Made by a program: the position numbers and the translations under genes. The notes beneath the pieces were generated by a model. The model did not search any database. It was given only the letters and a program-made list of their open reading frames with translations, and was not told the origin of the DNA. From assembly GCA_024275555.1 (NCBI GenBank), contig JAJRYW010000246.1, positions 1-18,577 of the forward strand: a stretch of DNA of 18,577 nucleotides, in the 5' to 3' direction. Origin of the DNA: Calditrichota bacterium. Its GTDB lineage: Bacteria; Calditrichota; Calditrichia; RBG-13-44-9; J075. This document shows, piece by piece, positions 15,829-18,577 of this stretch. The first letter of the stretch is position 1. Each line of letters starts with the position of its first letter.

Positions 15829-16770
15829 TTACAATTGTTCCAGGCTCTCACTCAGAAAAACGCTGATCATCTTGCGGCGGTAATTTCGGGAATAGACGTC
15901 ATTATCCACCGTTTTGCACAGCTTCAGCGCCTGTTTGATCAGCGCTTCCGGATCGCCGTTGCGCTGCCATTCAATCACCACCGGCCCGGGGCTGACCCCG
16001 CCAAGGACCACTTTCATTTTCCCATTGTCGTCCACCGAAACGGCGGTGGTCAGGGAGGTAAAATCCACGCTCTTGCGGGGACTGAGTTTTTTAAAGACCG
16101 AGCGAAAACAGCGGTTCAGGGGAAGCAGAATCGTTTTCAGGATGGCGGTCTTCTCCAGCTTCCGGGGCTGCAAACCGTCGCCGGTATAGATTTCTTCCAG
16201 GGGGATCGTTTTCCCGCCGCCGGGAGCGGCAATTTCCACCCGGGCGTCCAGGCTGATCAAAGCCGGGGCGGTGTCGGAGACAAATTCCGAAAAGCAGACC
16301 TTCGGCCCGCCGGTAGCGATGCAGATATCCCCCCCGCTCTTCAGGCAATAATTGACCGCTTCCCGGCCAAATTCAGTCTGGTTATAAAAAATACAGCGGT
16401 TCTCGCAGAGCAGGTTTCCCCCAAGGGTAGCCATGCTGCGCACCAGCGGCGAGCCGACCGCGCGGGCTGCTTCAATCAGCACCGGAAAATATTCCGTTAT
16501 CGGCGGGTAATTTTTCAACCGGTTCAATTTCACCAGGGCGCCGATACGCAGCCAATCGGCTTCCTCAGAAACGTTTTGCAGTTCGGCAATCCCCGATAAA
16601 TCAATCAGGCAAGAAGCCGGGTTATTCCCCTGGAAGCGGTTGACCATCACATCGGTGCCGCCGGCCAGGTAGGAAAAGTCATCACTATGCCGGGCGGCCA
16701 TTTCCAGCGCTTCGGAGACACTCCCAACCCTCATATAGATGGGTGAGGTTGTTGTTGCTAAAGCAGTCAT
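15829..16770 (-). CDS. FAD-binding molybdopterin-hydroxylase subunit, 4-hydroxybenzoyl-CoA reductase beta (HcrB)-like
   Basis: A 313-residue member of the xanthine dehydrogenase / CO dehydrogenase medium (FAD) subunit family. FAD-binding motifs: YLAGGTDVMVNR (34-45) and ATLGGNL (114-120). The second half (after about 175) fits the CO_deh_flav_C domain. Between them is an extra cysteine loop: Cys126, Cys142, Cys150, Cys159, spaced 16, 8 and 9. From memory this is the pattern of the beta subunit of 4-hydroxybenzoyl-CoA reductase, which holds an added [4Fe-4S] cluster. In that enzyme the subunit passes electrons to the molybdenum subunit for aromatic-ring dehydroxylation. No molybdenum subunit or 2Fe-2S subunit gene is adjacent, so the partners are elsewhere or lost. 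The start at 16770 has AAAGG eight bases upstream; an ATG 11 codons earlier is weaker. The true substrate is unknown. Confidence 0.8.
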   Translation of the reverse strand: MTALATTTSPIYMRVGSVSEALEMAARHSDDFSYLAGGTDVMVNRFQGNNPASCLIDLSGIAELQNVSEEADWLRIGALVKLNRLKNYPPITEYFPVLIEAARAVGSPLVRSMATLGGNLLCENRCIFYNQTEFGREAVNYCLKSGGDICIATGGPKVCFSEFVSDTAPALISLDARVEIAAPGGGKTIPLEEIYTGDGLQPRKLEKTAILKTILLPLNRCFRSVFKKLSPRKSVDFTSLTTAVSVDDNGKMKVVLGGVSPGPVVIEWQRNGDPEALIKQALKLCKTVDNDVYSRNYRRKMISVFLSESLEQL

Positions 16771-16894
16771 TATACATACCTTTTTATTTTCATAGCTATG
16801 CATCCCTTCCAGGATTTACTCCTTGTTAGAGGCATTCGAGGCAATGCACATCTCTTGATTCAGATATTACATTGACTGGCCGGCTATTGATTTA

Positions 16895-17206
16895 TCATGA
16901 GTTATGAAGATTGGCCGCCTTTTTTGACCAGCGTTTTGACATCCGTTCCATTGCTTTGCGATATTTTTGCCAATTATGTAATGTTTCCGGGTCGAAATCG
17001 GCGCCATTGGGCCAAACCAGTGTATGAACTTCCGGGTCTATCCGTACTTGATTAAACACATTTTCATCGCGTAATTGCCCAAACACCGATCCGTTTAAAA
17101 TAGGCAAAAAGTTGATAACCTGTTCGGTCTCATCATCGAACACTATCCGTAGAGTGTATGGACCGACAATTTCAAAATCGACTACACGATAAATTGCATG
17201 GGACAT
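16895..17206 (-). CDS. DUF2442 domain protein
   Basis: A 103-residue small protein of the DUF2442 family (VDFEIVGPYTLRIVFDDETE, then the LRDENVFNQVRIDPEVHTLVWPNGADFDPE core, a characteristic block of this family). Function is unknown; the family often sits next to DUF4160 genes. GGAGGA (17211-17216) lies four bases before the ATG. It follows the DUF4160 remnant by 12 bases, so the two were presumably one operon before the upstream gene was cut. The C-terminal tail is basic (KRWSKKAANLHNS). The gene itself looks intact. Confidence 0.75.
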   Translation of the reverse strand: MSHAIYRVVDFEIVGPYTLRIVFDDETEQVINFLPILNGSVFGQLRDENVFNQVRIDPEVHTLVWPNGADFDPETLHNWQKYRKAMERMSKRWSKKAANLHNS

Positions 17207-17218
17207 TTTTTCCTCCGG

Positions 17219-17365
17219 TTATTGAAGTGGTGCAATTTTGAACGGCAACTGCCCACTTTGAAGACGATTCCAGTTCTCAACCAGTTCCCCCTGATGTAAT
17301 TCAGCCCAGGCTTCCACAAGACGTTGTTGCTTCCGGGGAAATGAACCACTCATTATGTCTTGTGT
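17219..17365 (-). pseudogene. 3' remnant of a DUF4160 gene
   Basis: The last 48 or so codons read ATQDIMSGSFPRKQQRLVEA and then WAELHQGELVENWNRLQSGQ and FKIAPL. This is the C-terminal half of DUF4160 proteins as I know them (…G.LPRK...V..WAELH..EL..NW.L...G..P.KI.PL). The N-terminal half, about 35-40 residues, is missing. The reading frame continues upstream but into unrelated sequence holding a 10-bp hairpin and the end of another gene. An ATG at 17353 without a ribosome binding site could still start a 44-residue stub. The remnant sits 12 bases before the DUF2442 gene, its usual partner. Confidence 0.65.
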
Positions 17366-17391
17366 AGCTGCTAACCGACCAAGCTTACTGG

Positions 17392-17422
17392 CACCAGTGC
17401 AGCACCTTGTTGTGCACTGGTG
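17392..17422. repeat. Perfect 10-bp inverted repeat at the DUF4160 break
   Basis: CACCAGTGCA (17392-17401), an 11-base loop and TGCACTGGTG (17413-17422) form a perfect stem. It lies between the unknown membrane gene's stop (17436) and the truncated DUF4160 gene. AAGC and GCTT further out can extend the stem with an asymmetric internal loop. There is no T tract on either strand. It may be a recombination site, a mobile-element end or an mRNA 3' structure. Confidence 0.55.
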
Positions 17423-17435
17423 TGGCTTACATCGA

Positions 17436-17960
17436 CTAAAGGAGTTCTGTAACTGCTTGATAAAGTACTCGTAAATATGGTTTTTCCTCTGTACAGAAAT
17501 ACATGCAAGCAGAGTGGTCAACCTTGTTCCATTTATAGATGTTCAAAATTACGGATTCGATGTCGGAAGCCATTGAATTCTTGATATAGCTATGAACATC
17601 CATTAATCCTATCAACATAAATAGAGCAAAATTAATCAGAGCAAACCAGGGATTAATTGCAAAACTCACTATTAAAAGAACAATAGTTGCGAAAACACTG
17701 ATGTTTCTTACTTTATCCATCGTCCTGATTCCTACTGATAGGAGAATAATTATATTGTTCGAGTACGATCCGAAAGCTGGCTCAACAGTTTTTCCTTCGG
17801 ATTTCAATTTGTCTTCACCGATGAAAGCGATCAGCTTTTTGATCTCGTCGGAACTCTGAATCAACTTTCTTTGAAACGGCACGGCCCTTATTGCGGACCA
17901 AAAGAAGTTTGCTGCAATCAATATTGCAAACCCAATTATTATCTCAAAGATCCAAGACAT
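17436..17960 (-). CDS. Unknown three-helix membrane protein
   Basis: A 174-residue protein that matches no family I recognise. Hydrophobic segments: about 4-22 (IFEIIIGFAILIAANFFW), 87-103 (ISVFATIVLLIVSFAIN) and 105-121 (WFALINFALFMLIGLM). Between the first and second is a charged cytosolic or periplasmic stretch (RKLIQSSDEIKKLIAFIGED). The C-terminal 45 residues contain Cys-rich HSACMYFC. GAAGGGAG lies seven bases before the ATG at 17960, so the start is good. Base composition is more AT-rich than the genes to the left. Its position between a broken gene and a cluster of repeats suggests cargo of an accessory region. Confidence 0.6.
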   Translation of the reverse strand: MSWIFEIIIGFAILIAANFFWSAIRAVPFQRKLIQSSDEIKKLIAFIGEDKLKSEGKTVEPAFGSYSNNIIILLSVGIRTMDKVRNISVFATIVLLIVSFAINPWFALINFALFMLIGLMDVHSYIKNSMASDIESVILNIYKWNKVDHSACMYFCTEEKPYLRVLYQAVTELL

Positions 17961-17999
17961 GGATAGACTCCCTTCTCAATTAATTTAACCGCCAACCAC

Positions 18000-18196
18000 A
18001 ATAGCCATTAGTTTCGTGCTTTTTTGAGAATGCTACAAATGTGTAACAGCAAAGAATAAAGGATTTTGAGACTCCCATTTAAATTCTCGAGAATTAATGC
18101 AACATCTGCTAAACAACAATATCTGTCATTAATTCCAACAAAAAACTGTGATATCTCATATCTTGTAAATCAAAACCCACGAAACTAATGAATAGC
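18000..18196. mobile_element. 185-bp MITE-like element with 13-bp terminal inverted repeats and 6-bp target duplication
   Basis: CATTAGTTTCGTG (18006-18018) and its exact reverse complement CACGAAACTAATG (18178-18190) bound a 185-base, AT-rich, non-coding segment. AATAGC stands directly outside both ends (18000-18005 and 18191-18196), as a target-site duplication would. The two ends stay similar further in, with TTTTGA and TACAA in both arms. No transposase is encoded, so it would need one supplied in trans. Confidence 0.65.
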
Positions 18197-18227
18197 ACAT
18201 AATATTTTTCAAGTATTGTCCCTTGCA

Positions 18228-18381
18228 CAAGGAGGAGACCGCCTCATGATGCGTCCAGCAAATGAGGCAGAGGTGGTTGGTTGAGCCTCGGTGCGTGAGG
18301 TCAAACACAGAGCATTAACCACCCCTGATTTGCTCACTGGACGCTTCGCAAATCTGTCCCCTCCTTGAAAAACAGGAGGGG
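18228..18381. repeat. Long imperfect inverted repeat with terminal hairpins
   Basis: Left arm: CAAGGAGG (18228-18235), then GCGTCCAGCAAAT (18251-18263), then GGTGGTT (about 18272-18278). The right arm read in reverse complement has CAAGGAGGGGAC, then GCGTCC (18344-18339), AGCAAAT and GGTGGTT in the same order. A separate hairpin CCCCTCCT (18358-18365) with AGGAGGGG (18374-18381) closes the right side, and CCTTGCACAAGG (18221-18232) the left. It encodes no protein. It is probably a dispersed palindromic element or a structured RNA. Confidence 0.6.
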
Positions 18382-18464
18382 AATTCTCTTGTCTCTTTCG
18401 TTAGAGCTCCACAAAAACATTAGACATTATTACAAACTAAGTTTATATTACTACACAACTTATG

Positions 18465-18577
18465 TCATTTCGAACGAAGAGAGAAATCTGTTAACACTCA
18501 AAACTTTATCTTTAATTTACAATTATTTCAGCAAATTTAATGTCGAATACGCACAGATTTCTCTCTCCGTCCCTGGA
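18465..18577. repeat. Inverted-repeat element GTCATTTCGAACGAAGAG…, partly beyond the window
   Basis: GAGAGAAATCTGT (18479-18491) and its exact reverse complement ACAGATTTCTCTC (18553-18565) flank about 60 AT-rich bases. The outer sequence GTCATTTCGAACGAAG is of a type I know as a dispersed repeat in Bacteroidota-like genomes. The element is likely cut by the window end. Confidence 0.55.

Noticed and set aside
15772..16599. A 275-codon open frame on the plus strand
   Set aside because: It is entirely antisense to the FAD-subunit gene, which has clear family motifs. The plus-strand product matches no family and has the His/Gln/Gly-rich look of a reverse-strand shadow.
17340..17435. Integron attC-like recombination site around the 10-bp hairpin
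   Set aside because: The expected outer core sites GTTRRRY and RYYYAAC are not present in the right places, and no integrase or cassette array is seen.
17219..17521. A single 100-residue protein over this interval
   Set aside because: Only the last 48 or so residues resemble a protein family. The first part overlaps the end of the unknown membrane gene in another frame and passes through the hairpin, so it is a remnant plus foreign sequence.

Overview
The window looks like a piece of chromosome from an uncultured-type FCB-group bacterium near Calditrichota, KSB1 or Ignavibacteria. Two secreted proteins end in a type IX secretion sorting domain with the NYPNPFNPST motif typical of those lineages. 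A large TonB-dependent receptor with a carboxypeptidase-regulatory-like N-terminal domain fits a Gram-negative (diderm) relative of Bacteroidota. Most of the window has balanced base composition. From about 17430 to the right end it becomes AT-rich and full of repeats, which suggests recently acquired DNA. The phylum is an inference from protein style only.

Layout. 1-200: the end of an IS481-like insertion sequence, carrying the first 16 codons of its transposase, next to two palindromic GC-rich repeats. 322-3576 (minus): two secreted T9SS-substrate genes in tandem, probably one transcript; their 3' ends are nearly identical in DNA. 3816-4367 (minus): a small lipoprotein lytic transglycosylase. 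4579-7406 (plus): an ECF-like sigma factor followed 8 nt later by a large two-helix membrane protein whose C-terminal part resembles the eIF2B / ribose-1,5-bisphosphate isomerase fold. 7430-9268 (minus): a DinB-family protein, a possible 45-codon ORF, and an AbiEii/AbiEi type IV toxin-antitoxin pair with a recognisable promoter and operator. 9690-11849 (plus): RecQ helicase. 12189-15071 (minus): a TonB-dependent receptor with a strong terminator and a good sigma-70-type promoter. 15829-16770 (minus): an orphan FAD-binding subunit of the 4-hydroxybenzoyl-CoA reductase type with a four-cysteine iron-sulfur loop. 16895-17960 (minus): a DUF2442 gene, the 3' remnant of a DUF4160 gene, and an unknown membrane protein. 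17961-18577: no gene, but three inverted-repeat elements, one of them shaped like a 185-bp MITE with a 6-bp target duplication.

How the genes may work together. The most original unit is the sigma factor plus membrane protein. It has the layout of a sigma / membrane-regulator pair, but the regulator carries a cytoplasmic sugar-phosphate- or nucleotide-binding-like Rossmann domain instead of a known anti-sigma domain. I infer a regulatory pair that responds to a cytoplasmic metabolite. The sequence does not prove this. The divergent transglycosylase lipoprotein is a possible target or neighbour. The AbiE pair, the IS end, the broken DUF4160 gene and the repeat cluster mark the window as partly accessory. 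RecQ and the TonB receptor look like ordinary intact genes.
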